From: Rhodoplanes sp046000175
Lineage (GTDB): Bacteria; Pseudomonadota; Alphaproteobacteria; Rhizobiales; Xanthobacteraceae
Direction: 5' to 3'
Length of the DNA: 64,000 nucleotides
Assembly (NCBI RefSeq): GCF_046000175.1
Contig: NZ_JBEOMB010000061.1
Location: forward strand, 1 to 64,000
The first letter of the stretch is position 1. Each line of letters starts with the position of its first letter. The position numbers and the translations under genes were made by a program. Shown here piece by piece: positions 25,881 to 34,108 of the stretch. Below the pieces are notes generated by a model. That model was not told where the DNA came from. It saw nothing but the letters and a program-made list of their open reading frames with translations, and did no database searches.

Positions 25881-27758
25881 TCAGCCCTGCGCCGTCTCGT
25901 CGACCGCCCAGACGACCGTCCAGGCACCGAGCGCGTGGGCCGGGCTCGCGCCGCCGCGGGTGCGGATCTCGCCCTCGCACCACAGCGTCCGGCCCGGGAT
26001 CGGGTCGAGGCGGTCGAGCGGCTCCGGCGACAGATTGGCGAGGAGACGCAGCCGCGCGCCGCGCAGATCCCATTCGACCGCCACCGCACCGGGGCCGAGC
26101 ACCGCGTACCGGCCGGCGCCGGTTCCGGCGAGCCGCGGGACGATCTCGCGATGGCGGATGTGAAGGAGATCGCGATACAGCGCGTGCCAGCGCGCGTGGT
26201 GGTCGCGGTGCAGGGCGCTCCAGTCGAGCTTCGCCGCCTCGAACGTCGCCGGCAGGGTCGGGTCGGGGATGCGGTCGCGCTGCGCCGGGTCGTGGAACTC
26301 GGGGAAGCGGGCGAACTCGGCGCGGCGACCCTCGCGCACCGCGGTCGCGAGCGGCTCCTGAAAATCGCAGAAGAACGGGAACGGCTCGGCCGCGGCCCAC
26401 TCCTCGCCCATGAACAGCATCGGCACCTGGGGCAGCAGCAGATAGACGGCCGTCACGGCGCGCACCGCGGCGGCGGGCGCGAAGGCGCCGATGCGGTCGC
26501 CGAAGGCGCGGTTGCCGACCTGGTCGTGGTTCTGGATGAACGCGACGAAGGCCGTCGTCGGCAGGTCGCGCGACGGCTCGCCGCGGGCCGAGCCGCGATA
26601 GGGCATCTCCTCGCCCTGGAACGCGAAGCCTTCGGCGAGCGCACGACCGAGCTTGTCGGTGTCGCCGCGATAGTCGGCGTAATAGCCGGTGCTCTCACCG
26701 CTCACCGCGCAGTGCAGAACGTGGTGGACGTCGTCGTTCCATTGCGCCGTGTAGAGGCGGGGCGCGCCGTCGGCGGCGCGGACCAGCAGATGCGCCTCGT
26801 TCTCCTCGTTCTCGAGGATCAGATGGACGTGCCGGTCCGGCGTCGCCGCATGCACGGCCGCCGCGATCTCGTGCAGGACGTGCTCGGCGCTGTCGTCGAG
26901 GATCGCGTGGACGGCGTCGAGGCGCAGCCCGTCGAGCCGCATCTCGTCGACCCAGTGGAGGACGTTCTCGATCACCAGCGCGCGCACCATCTCGGCGCCC
27001 TCGGCGTCGAAGTTCACGGCGGCGCCCCACGGCGTGTGGTGGCGCTCGGTGAAGATCGGCGCATAGGCGGCGAGGTAGTTTCCGTCCGGCCCGAAGTGAT
27101 TGTAGACGACGTCGAGCAGCACCATCAGGCCGCGCCCATGGGCGGCGTCGACCAGCGCCTTGAGGTCGTCGGGACGCCCGTAGCTCGCATCCGGGGCGAA
27201 CGGCAGGACGCCGTCGTAGCCCCAGTTCCGCCGGCCCGGGAAGTCGGCGATCGGCATCAGCTCGATCGCCGTGACGCCGAGGTCGACGAGGTGGTCGAGC
27301 TTCTCGATCGCGGCCCGGAACGTGCCCTCCGGCGTGAAGGTGCCGACATGCAGCTCGTAGACGACGGCCTCCTCCCACGGGCGGCCGCGCCAATCCGGCG
27401 TCGCCCAGGCATAGGCGTCGGGATCGATCACCTCGCTCGGCCCGTGGACGTCGTCGGGCTGGAAGCGCGAGCCGGGGTCCGGCACGGCCAGCCCGTCCGG
27501 CAGCACGAAGCGATAGCGGGTGCCCGGCCCGGCGTCGGCGACCACGGCCTCGTGCCAGCCGTCGCCGACCGGGGTCATGGCGACCCGCTGCTGCGACGCC
27601 GGCAGCTCGACCACGATGCGGGGATGCTTCGGCGCCCACAGGCGGAAGCAGGTGCCGTCCGGTCCCAGAACGGGTCCGAAGCGCGGCGCAGGTGTCGCGG
27701 ACCGATCGGCGACGACGGTCGACGCAGAGGCTGACGGGGCGAGGGACGGAGCGGGCAT
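25881..27758 (-). CDS. treZ: malto-oligosyltrehalose trehalohydrolase
   Basis: This 625-residue GH13 enzyme hydrolyses maltooligosyl-trehalose to release trehalose, the second step of the TreY/TreZ route. An N-terminal CBM48-like domain (residues 25-105: GTCFRLWAPKHPRIVVEL) precedes the barrel. Conserved regions are LLDVVYNHFGPDGNYL, LDGLRLDAVHAI (nucleophile Asp281), LILENEEN (acid/base Glu316) and IQNHDQVGNRAFGDRI, and LFMGEEWAAAEPFPFFCDF is specific to TreZ. Length is normal. The gene stands alone here; treY and treX are not in the window, so the pathway is split in this genome or uses distant genes. Confidence 0.95.
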   Translation of the reverse strand: MPAPSLAPSASASTVVADRSATPAPRFGPVLGPDGTCFRLWAPKHPRIVVELPASQQRVAMTPVGDGWHEAVVADAGPGTRYRFVLPDGLAVPDPGSRFQPDDVHGPSEVIDPDAYAWATPDWRGRPWEEAVVYELHVGTFTPEGTFRAAIEKLDHLVDLGVTAIELMPIADFPGRRNWGYDGVLPFAPDASYGRPDDLKALVDAAHGRGLMVLLDVVYNHFGPDGNYLAAYAPIFTERHHTPWGAAVNFDAEGAEMVRALVIENVLHWVDEMRLDGLRLDAVHAILDDSAEHVLHEIAAAVHAATPDRHVHLILENEENEAHLLVRAADGAPRLYTAQWNDDVHHVLHCAVSGESTGYYADYRGDTDKLGRALAEGFAFQGEEMPYRGSARGEPSRDLPTTAFVAFIQNHDQVGNRAFGDRIGAFAPAAAVRAVTAVYLLLPQVPMLFMGEEWAAAEPFPFFCDFQEPLATAVREGRRAEFARFPEFHDPAQRDRIPDPTLPATFEAAKLDWSALHRDHHARWHALYRDLLHIRHREIVPRLAGTGAGRYAVLGPGAVAVEWDLRGARLRLLANLSPEPLDRLDPIPGRTLWCEGEIRTRGGASPAHALGAWTVVWAVDETAQG

Positions 27759-28099
27759 GACACCTGTCTGATCGATGGGTTCGCGTGTGCAACACTCCGT
27801 TGCGCGTCATCGTTCCGTCAGTCGAACCGACGCTCCGATGCCGTCCGCAATGGTGACGAGGTACGGACCGTTCGGCGATCAGGCGACGTAGGCTCCGCAG
27901 GACGGTCGAGACAGTGTATCGCGGGAGCGGCACGATCGCACCCGGGGGGCGGTGGGGCGGAGGGCCGCGGGGCGGATTAGCACCGGCGGCCAGAACCACC
28001 GCACCGGCATCGGCGACAGACCAGACGGGCCGCGGCGCTGCGGTCGATCTCCCGGGATCGATCGCCGCGCGAGGCGGCGTGACAGTTCAGGATCTCGAC
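27759..28099. other. divergent promoter region between treZ and the caspase-like gene
   Basis: The 341 bases separate two divergent genes and must contain both promoters. No operator, riboswitch or convincing small gene is seen. Translation upstream of 28100 gives Gly/Arg-rich sequence without family features. Confidence 0.45.
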
Positions 28100-29674
28100 A
28101 TGCGCGTGCCCGCCGGTCTCGCTTCCATTCTCGTCGCCCTCGCTTCCTTCGTCGTCGCCACGCTGGCGGTCTCGGTCCCGGCGCAGGCGGCCCGCGTCGC
28201 CCTTGTGATCGGCAACAACGACTATCGCAATCTCGGTGCCGTCCAGCAGCTCGCCAAGGCCGTCAACGACGCGAACGCGGTCGGCGACGCACTGGAGAAG
28301 CTCGGCTTCACCGTGATGCGCGGCGAGAATCTCGATCGCAGCGGCATGGTCGACCGCATCTTCGCCTTCACCCAGGCGATCCGGCCGGGCGACACCGCCG
28401 CCTTCTTCTACGCCGGCCACGGGGTCGCGATCGGCGGCGCGAACTTCCTGCTGCCGGCCGATGTGCCCGAGATCGATCCGGGGCAGGAGACGCGGCTGCG
28501 CAACATGGCGATCGGCGAGGCCGACATCGTCGCCGACATCCAGGAGCGCAAGGCGAAGGTCACGCTGATGATCCTCGACGCCTGCCGTGACAACCCGTTC
28601 CGCAAGCCGGGCGTCACCCGCTCGGTCGGCGCGGCGCGCGGGCTCACCCGGGTCGCGGAGGCACAAGGCGTGTTCGCGATCTACAGCGCGGGATTCGGCC
28701 AGTCGGCGCTCGACGGGCTCGGCGGCGCCGACCGCTCGCCCAACTCGGTGTTCACCCGTGCCCTGGTGCCGGAGCTCGCCGCGCCCAGGAAGCACCTCGC
28801 CGACATGGTGATCGACGTGCGCCAGGAGGTCGCGGCGCTCGCCCGCTCGGTCGGCCACGAGCAGAGCCCGGCCTATTACGACCAGACCCAGGGTGGCCGC
28901 ATCTATCTCGGCGCGCCGCCGGCGGCCGCCTCGGCGGACACCCCCGCCCCGAAGGCGAAGCCCGCCACGCCGGCCGGCACGCCCCCGCGACAGGACACTG
29001 CGTTCGTGATCGCCCCGCCCGTGCCGGCGACCCCGCCGGCCGACCGGCGCGGCTCGATCGGTCGCGTCTGGCACACCGAGGAGGGGACGGCCGGCTGGTG
29101 GGGCACCTGGACGCGGCGCGGCACCTCGGACACGTTCGACGCCATCAACTTCGATCCGACGCGGGCCTATTTCGACATCTCGGTCGCCGAGATGGCGATC
29201 ACGGGCGACGACATCCACATCGTCCGGCGCGCCCCGCGGGTCGCTTGCATCTATCGCGGCCGCCTCGCCGCCGACGGGCTGTCGGCGTCCGGCACCTACG
29301 GCTGCAACAACATCAACCGTGCGTTCCCGTGGAGCGCGACGATCAGCAACGCCCTGCCGGAAGGGCCGCGCGACGACTGGCGCGGGCAGGTGTGGTCGAT
29401 CGTCGAGGACGACGGCTGGCGCGCCACCGTCAAGCGGCGCGGGATGAGCGAGATCTTCGACGCGGTATGGCGCCACCCCGCCGGCGGCACCGACATGGCG
29501 GCGATGCTGATCCGGATCGACGGCGACGCGATGACGATCCTGCGCGACCAGGAGAAGGGCCGCTGCACCTACCGGGGCGCCCTGCGGCCCGACCGCCAAT
29601 CGCTGTCGGGCACCTACCGCTGCGACTGGGCGCCGGGCCGCGATTTCCCGTGGCGCGCGACCATCGAGAACTGA
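28100..29674 (+). CDS. secreted caspase-family (peptidase C14) protein with two C-terminal repeats
   Basis: This 524-residue protein has a signal peptide (LASILVALASFVVATLAVSV...AQA) and then a caspase p20-like domain at residues 31-272. It starts RVALVIGNNDY, and carries the catalytic His107 (FFYAGHGVAIGG) and Cys162 (LMILDACRDNPF), so the dyad is complete. A Pro/Ala linker (275-318) leads to two homologous repeats of about 96 residues (321-416 and 429-524). Each begins GRVWHTEE or GQVWSIVE, has RRGTSDTFDA or RRGMSEIFDA, and ends with a CxYRG, SGTYxC and FPWxATI series. Repeats of this type may bind a surface ligand. It converges on a TPR-CHAT gene with a related protease fold. AGGA precedes the ATG at 28100. 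Confidence 0.88.
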   Translation: MRVPAGLASILVALASFVVATLAVSVPAQAARVALVIGNNDYRNLGAVQQLAKAVNDANAVGDALEKLGFTVMRGENLDRSGMVDRIFAFTQAIRPGDTAAFFYAGHGVAIGGANFLLPADVPEIDPGQETRLRNMAIGEADIVADIQERKAKVTLMILDACRDNPFRKPGVTRSVGAARGLTRVAEAQGVFAIYSAGFGQSALDGLGGADRSPNSVFTRALVPELAAPRKHLADMVIDVRQEVAALARSVGHEQSPAYYDQTQGGRIYLGAPPAAASADTPAPKAKPATPAGTPPRQDTAFVIAPPVPATPPADRRGSIGRVWHTEEGTAGWWGTWTRRGTSDTFDAINFDPTRAYFDISVAEMAITGDDIHIVRRAPRVACIYRGRLAADGLSASGTYGCNNINRAFPWSATISNALPEGPRDDWRGQVWSIVEDDGWRATVKRRGMSEIFDAVWRHPAGGTDMAAMLIRIDGDAMTILRDQEKGRCTYRGALRPDRQSLSGTYRCDWAPGRDFPWRATIEN

Positions 29675-29726
29675 CGCCGCGACGCGGCGGCCGTGGGACG
29701 GAACGAGGGGCGGACGGACCCGCGGC

Positions 29727-29879
29727 TCAGCCCGGGTCCCGTCCCGCCGCCTTCCGGCGACGCATCTCGGCGAGCCGCTCCGCGTCGCGCCGGCGCCCCC
29801 AGATCATGTGATGCACGCAGGCGGCGACCACGGCGCCGTAGATCACCATCTCCATGATCGGCGGCACGGCGGTTTCCAT
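29727..29879 (-). CDS. small single-helix membrane protein
   Basis: This 50-residue protein has one hydrophobic segment (MEMVIYGAVVAACVHHMIW, residues 9-27) and a strongly basic C-terminal tail (GRRRDAERLAEMRRRKAAG). It sits between the convergent caspase-like and TPR-CHAT genes, on the CHAT strand and downstream of it. No ribosome site is strong (GAGGGG lies near the ATG on the coding strand). A one-helix anchor next to two secreted CD-clan protease relatives is suggestive, but short frames of this kind also occur by chance in GC-rich DNA. Confidence 0.45.
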   Translation of the reverse strand: METAVPPIMEMVIYGAVVAACVHHMIWGRRRDAERLAEMRRRKAAGRDPG

Positions 29880-29966
29880 GAGGGCCCCTCGTCGCGGCTG
29901 GCCGGCTGGCTTTCGCGAAGCTTGCACGACAGTCCGCCGGTGGTCAGCGAGCCCGGCTTCGGGAAG

Positions 29967-32669
29967 CTACCGGCTCCGTCCCTCGCCGATCAAGGCGAAT
30001 GCTCCCCAATACGCCGGATAGGCGTTCTTGGGCGACGAATCGTCGTTCAGATAGGCCAGCATGGCGTGTCGCAGCGCCTCCGCCCGTCCGATCCCGGGCT
30101 CCGCCTTGAGCATGGCGAAGGTCGAGGTCGTGAGGCGGGTGGCGGCGGCCGAATCCACGGCCCAATGCGTCACCAGCAGGGCGCGCGCCCCGGCATAGAA
30201 GAAGGCCCGGGCGAGCCCCGACAGCGCCTCGGCGCCCGGCTTGTCGCCGGCGATCGTGTTGCAGGCCGAGAGCACCACCCAGTCGGCGTTGAGCTTCAGC
30301 TCGGCGACCTCGCTCGCCGTGAGCAGGCCGTCGTCGCGGGCCGTCGGCTGGGCCGGGATCGAGAGCGCCAGCGACGGCTCGGCGAGACCCTTCACGTCGC
30401 CGGCGACCAGGCCGTGGGTGGCGAAATAGACGACGCGGTAGTCGGCGAGGGTCAGCCGCTTCACCGTGGTCTCGCTGGCGTCGCTTCCGAGATGGACGTC
30501 GGACATCGGCGCCCCGAGATCCTTGGCGACGGCGGTCAGCTCGTCCGCCGTCTCCGGAAGCTGCGTCAGGGATTCGGCGAGCCGCGCCCGGTCGACGCCG
30601 GCGCCCTTCCAGAACTCCGTGTAGGCGACGCCCGTCACGCTCCGCATGGCGACGCGGTCGTCCCTGCGGTCGCCCGCGGGATCGAAGCGGGGATCGCCGA
30701 AGCCGGCCATCGGCTTGGCGGCGCGATCGTTCTGCGCGGCGCGGCGCAGCGCCTTCAGGCTGCCGAGCGACGGCAGCACCGACACGGCCTGCCGCTTCAG
30801 GAGCCAGTCTGCCGCGCGATAGCCCTCGAACCCCTCGGGCACGCCCGCCGGCGGCGCCGACGTCACCAGAAGATGGAACGGCAGCGCCGTGAGGGCGCCG
30901 GCCGGCGCGATCAGCAGGCTCGTCTTGCCCGCGACCAGCGGCTCGACGGGGCCGAGCAGCGCGGCATAGAGATCGGCGGCGAGCGCGAGATCGAACGGCT
31001 GGACCCGCTCGTCTGCGTCGCGCGGCCGGCCGAGGTCGAGCCCGCGGCGGAACGCCACGACCTTCTCGGTGACGGCGCCGGCGCCGAGCGGGATACGTTT
31101 CCAAGTGGCCGCGTCCCGCGTCAGGGCGACGACGAAGCTCTTCGTCTCGCCGACCGAGAACAGCACCAGCGCCTCGTCGCCCGACAGCAGCGCCTGCACG
31201 TCCCGGGCCGGGAGGGACGGGGGATCGGAGAGCGCGGCGTAGTCCGGGAACTCGATCGCCAGTGTCTTCTGCAGGGCGGCGCGCTCTCGCGTGACGACGG
31301 CGAGCCGGTCGCGGGTCTGCCGGGCGGCGCCGGGATCGCGTCCGGCCTGTTTCGACACCGCCGCGACGATCGCCTTGTCGAGCTGCACGGCCTCGGCGGC
31401 GAGATCCTGGTCCTTGCGCACCAGCGCGGCGAGGCGATCGGTTCCGGCGGCGAGCCGCGCCGCGAGCTTGTTCACGGCCGCCGCGGCGGAGGACCGCGTG
31501 CCGCGCTGGATCACGTCGAGCGCCTCGTCGAGCGCCTTTTCGCGTGGCAGCAGCCCGCGCTGCTCCGCCTCGAACAGCACCGGCAGCGCGACGCGGGGCT
31601 GGGCGCGCCCGCCGGCGATCAGCCGTTCCTCGAGCGGCAGCGCGTCGGCGATGCGGCCGGCGGCGAGATGGAGCGCCGCGAGATTGTTGATCGCGGTCGC
31701 GGTGTCCGGATGATCGGGGCCGACGGCCGCCTCGCGGATCGCGAGCGCGCGGGCGAACAGCGGCTCGGCGTCGTTGTAGCGGGCCTTTCGCTGATAGAGG
31801 TCGGCGAGATTGTTCAGCGAGCGCGCGACGTCGGGATGCGTCTTGCCGAGCACTTTTTCACGAATGGCGAGCGAGCGCCTGATCAGCGGTTCGGCCTCGT
31901 CGTAGCGCCCCTCGACCTTCACGACCTGGCCGAGATTGTTGAGCACGGTCGCGACCGCCGGGCTCTCGGGACCCGCCGCCTTCTCGTAGAGCGCCAGCGC
32001 CCGCCGGAACAGCGGCTCGGACTCGGAATGCCGCTCCTGCCGCTCGTAGTTGGTCGCGAGATTGTTGATGGCGCGGCCGAGGTCGGGATGATTGGGCGGC
32101 AGCTGCTTCTGCGACAGCGCGAGCACGCGGCGGAACAGCGGCTCGGCCTCGGCGTAGCGCTGCTGGCGCTGATAGAGCGCCGCGAGATTGTTGAGCATCG
32201 GCCCGATCTCGACGGAGTCGAGCGCACCGGTCTGCTCCATGATGGCGATGGCGCGATTGAGCAGCGGCTCGCCCTCGGCGTCGCGGCCGACGCGGCCGTA
32301 GAGCTCCGCGAGATTGTTCATGGCGCCGGCGAGGTCCTTCGACGGCCGGCCTTTCTCGAGGTCCGCCAGCATGGCCTCGGCGAGCGGGATCGCCTCCGAG
32401 TACTTGCCGGCGGCGCCGAGCGCGTTGATCCGGGCGCTGCGCGCGCCGAGCCCTTCCGCCGCGGATCGCTCGGGCAGGCCGATGCCGGCGGCCAGGGCCA
32501 CACATGCGGCCAGCATCAGGCGACGGCCGGACGTTTTCGCGCCGCGGGCCGGCCGGCGCGGCTCGGGAGGCCTTGCGGGCGGCACCGGGGCGGCCCTTGC
32601 GGCACGGCCCGGGTTTGCGACCACAGGGTCGATGACGACGACAAGGTCGACGACAAGGTGCTGCGTCAT
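29967..32669 (-). CDS. TPR-CHAT domain protein (caspase-fold peptidase)
   Basis: This protein has 900 residues with this start. After a hydrophobic, possibly exported N-terminus (LMLAACVALAAGIGL, 51-65) come about six tetratricopeptide units at 85-340, of the kinesin-light-chain type (MNNLAELYGRVGRDAEGEPL, INNLATNYERQERHSESEPL, LNNLADLYQRKARYNDAEPL). A helical spacer leads to a CHAT domain at about 585-897, with catalytic His752 (VVYFATHGLV) and Cys803 (VVLSACNTIAG) and the fold-closing WGAFALIGEG. TPR-CHAT proteins are caspase relatives that can act as triggered proteases. It converges on a caspase-p20 gene. The start is uncertain: no strong ribosome site is seen, and an internal ATG at 32516 would leave only the signal-like segment. 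Confidence 0.85.
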   Translation of the reverse strand: MTQHLVVDLVVVIDPVVANPGRAARAAPVPPARPPEPRRPARGAKTSGRRLMLAACVALAAGIGLPERSAAEGLGARSARINALGAAGKYSEAIPLAEAMLADLEKGRPSKDLAGAMNNLAELYGRVGRDAEGEPLLNRAIAIMEQTGALDSVEIGPMLNNLAALYQRQQRYAEAEPLFRRVLALSQKQLPPNHPDLGRAINNLATNYERQERHSESEPLFRRALALYEKAAGPESPAVATVLNNLGQVVKVEGRYDEAEPLIRRSLAIREKVLGKTHPDVARSLNNLADLYQRKARYNDAEPLFARALAIREAAVGPDHPDTATAINNLAALHLAAGRIADALPLEERLIAGGRAQPRVALPVLFEAEQRGLLPREKALDEALDVIQRGTRSSAAAAVNKLAARLAAGTDRLAALVRKDQDLAAEAVQLDKAIVAAVSKQAGRDPGAARQTRDRLAVVTRERAALQKTLAIEFPDYAALSDPPSLPARDVQALLSGDEALVLFSVGETKSFVVALTRDAATWKRIPLGAGAVTEKVVAFRRGLDLGRPRDADERVQPFDLALAADLYAALLGPVEPLVAGKTSLLIAPAGALTALPFHLLVTSAPPAGVPEGFEGYRAADWLLKRQAVSVLPSLGSLKALRRAAQNDRAAKPMAGFGDPRFDPAGDRRDDRVAMRSVTGVAYTEFWKGAGVDRARLAESLTQLPETADELTAVAKDLGAPMSDVHLGSDASETTVKRLTLADYRVVYFATHGLVAGDVKGLAEPSLALSIPAQPTARDDGLLTASEVAELKLNADWVVLSACNTIAGDKPGAEALSGLARAFFYAGARALLVTHWAVDSAAATRLTTSTFAMLKAEPGIGRAEALRHAMLAYLNDDSSPKNAYPAYWGAFALIGEGRSR

Positions 32670-32891
32670 GTTGGTCCCGACGATCGAAGGGTGACTCGCG
32701 GACCGCGCCGGCGACGTGACGGCGAAGACGGTGCGACGGTGCTCCCGCTTTCGTCTCGTTCGCGGCGAGGCAGGTTCACCCCGCACGCGCAACCGTCCGC
32801 CGCGGGAGATGGAGCCGAGCGGTGGCGCCTGTGGGAATGGTCCCGGCCGGCCGGACGGCGTGCCCGGTCAGGACCGGCGCCCGCGACGGCG

Positions 32892-32965
32892 TGGTGCCCC
32901 CACCCGGAATCGAACCAGGCTCTGCGGTTTACAAAACCGCTGCATCACCACAATGCTTTGGGGGC
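32892..32965 (-). tRNA. tRNA-Thr (anticodon TGT)
   Basis: On the minus strand a full cloverleaf is seen. The acceptor arms GCCCCCA and TGGGGGC pair over seven bases, followed by discriminator A and an encoded CCA (32892-32894). The D arm is GCAT/ATGC with a short 7-base loop TGTGGTG. The anticodon arm GCGGT-TTTGTAA-ACCGC gives anticodon TGT, which reads ACA. The T arm is CCTGG-TTCGATT-CCGGG. Position 8 is A and position 14 is T, the reverse of the usual U8-A14 pair. The gene lies between the globin and TPR-CHAT genes. Confidence 0.88.
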
Positions 32966-33166
32966 CGGCGGCAGGAATCCCGCGGGGATTTCTTCCGCGA
33001 CCGGTGCTGCGTCCGCAATACCGCGACGTGAAGGGTCTTGTCGAGGGTGGTGCGGCCGCGGAGCCGAGTCGTCCGCGATGCCGGCGTGCCGGACGTGGGA
33101 CCGCACGTCCTCGTGCTCCGTCCCGGCGCCGGTGACCGCCGCAAGTGAGGCCGGCGGTCCGTCCGG

Positions 33167-33583
33167 TCAGGCGTAGGCGCTGGTGATCATGTGGCCCGTG
33201 ACGGCGCCGTAGGCCTTCGTCCAGGCGGCGGCGATCTCGGGTGTCCACTGCGGCCCGAGGCACTGCGCCATGCTCCACAGCAGCGCCTCGCCCACCACCG
33301 GGTAATGATCCGGCGCGACGCCGTACTCCACGTGCTGGCGGGCCAGCGTCTCGGCCGCCGGCATCAGCACGGCGGCATTCTCCAGGCTGCCGACGATCAC
33401 GGCGAGCGTGCCGAGGAACTTCTGCTTCTGCTCGGCGAGGTCGCCGCGGAACAGCGGACGCACCTCAGGGGCTGTCTCGAACAGTCGGGCATAGAAGAGG
33501 TCGGAAAGGCGCTGCGACTCCGACCACACCCGGTCGAAGGAGTGGCGCACACGCTCGATGTCGACGGGGGACAACCGGTCCAT
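33167..33583 (-). CDS. single-domain bacterial globin
   Basis: This 138-residue haemoglobin of the Vitreoscilla/flavohaemoglobin-like globin family binds haem and O2 or NO. Phe45 (CD1, in RPLFRGDL), a Gln-rich E helix (EQKQKFLGTLAVIV), the proximal His84 (LARQHVEYGVAPDHYPVVGEAL) and the C-terminal H helix are all in place. There is no reductase domain, so a separate reductase is needed. The ATG at 33583 faces a gap containing palindromes (GTAACGTTAT near 33650). Its role could be NO detoxification or oxygen supply under micro-oxic conditions. Confidence 0.92.
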   Translation of the reverse strand: MDRLSPVDIERVRHSFDRVWSESQRLSDLFYARLFETAPEVRPLFRGDLAEQKQKFLGTLAVIVGSLENAAVLMPAAETLARQHVEYGVAPDHYPVVGEALLWSMAQCLGPQWTPEIAAAWTKAYGAVTGHMITSAYA

Positions 33584-33711
33584 GGGCAGCTCGCAGGATC
33601 AGGGGCGCCGCCACGCCGATCGGGATGGCTTGCTCCTATGGGGGATACCGTAACGTTATATGCCGCACAATGCCACCACCATGGTGCGCTGCGGTCGCAA
33701 CCAGCGATCGA

Positions 33712-33740
33712 TTGACGGACTTGTTATAGTATTACAAGAT
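33712..33740 (+). promoter_or_regulatory. possible promoter with an embedded operator palindrome
   Basis: CTTGTTATAGTATTACAAG (33720-33738) is a near-perfect inverted repeat with arms CTTGT/ACAAG. It overlaps a plausible promoter, TTGACG (33712-33717), 17 bases, CAAGAT (33735-33740), so a repressor could block it. The likely target is the short gene at 33830; the divergent globin gene starts 140 bases away and could share the control. Confidence 0.4.
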
Positions 33741-33829
33741 TGGACGAAATCGATCGGTCCACCGGACCGCTCGGGCGCGGAGAGGGGCCACCCCGCGCCG
33801 ACCCCCTTCTCCAGATGCAGAAGATTTCG

Positions 33830-34084
33830 ATGAACGTCTTTGACGACGACAGGACTGCCCCGTCCGGCCCGCCGCGGTTCGGCGATGCGCAAGCGCTCGT
33901 CGGCGACGCGATCGCCGACGCGCAGAGCGACGGGATCACGATCGAGACCGTCGTCTCGGTCCTGCTGTGCGAGGCGCTGTCCCGGATGGTGTCGGTCGGC
34001 GGCCAGCGCTGGGCGGCCGACATGCTGGAGCGCATCGCCGTCGATCTGCGCAGCGGCCGCGTGCCGGGCGAGCCGCTGCAGTGA
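33830..34084 (+). CDS. small hypothetical protein
   Basis: This 84-residue, probably cytosolic protein has two helices (DAQALVGDAIADAQSDGITI and CEALSRMVSVGGQRWAADML) and a short basic C-terminus. The plan resembles small uncharacterised rhizobial proteins, but I do not recognise a named family. GCAGAAGA lies 8 bases upstream of the chosen ATG; another ATG at 33815 is possible. It follows a promoter-like region with a strong palindrome and ends 24 bases before the convergent MFS gene. Confidence 0.6.
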   Translation: MNVFDDDRTAPSGPPRFGDAQALVGDAIADAQSDGITIETVVSVLLCEALSRMVSVGGQRWAADMLERIAVDLRSGRVPGEPLQ

Positions 34085-34108
34085 GGCGGGCGCCATCGGC
34101 GCCGCGTC

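Noticed and set aside
29808..33176. Plus-strand open frame of over 1100 codons opposite the TPR-CHAT gene
   Set aside because: It is antisense to a protein with clear TPR and CHAT motifs and runs on through the tRNA gene.
33740..33829. Longer N-terminus (TTG at 33740) for the small gene at 33830
   Set aside because: The extra 30 residues are not protein-like (Gly/Pro/Arg) and overlap the predicted promoter region.
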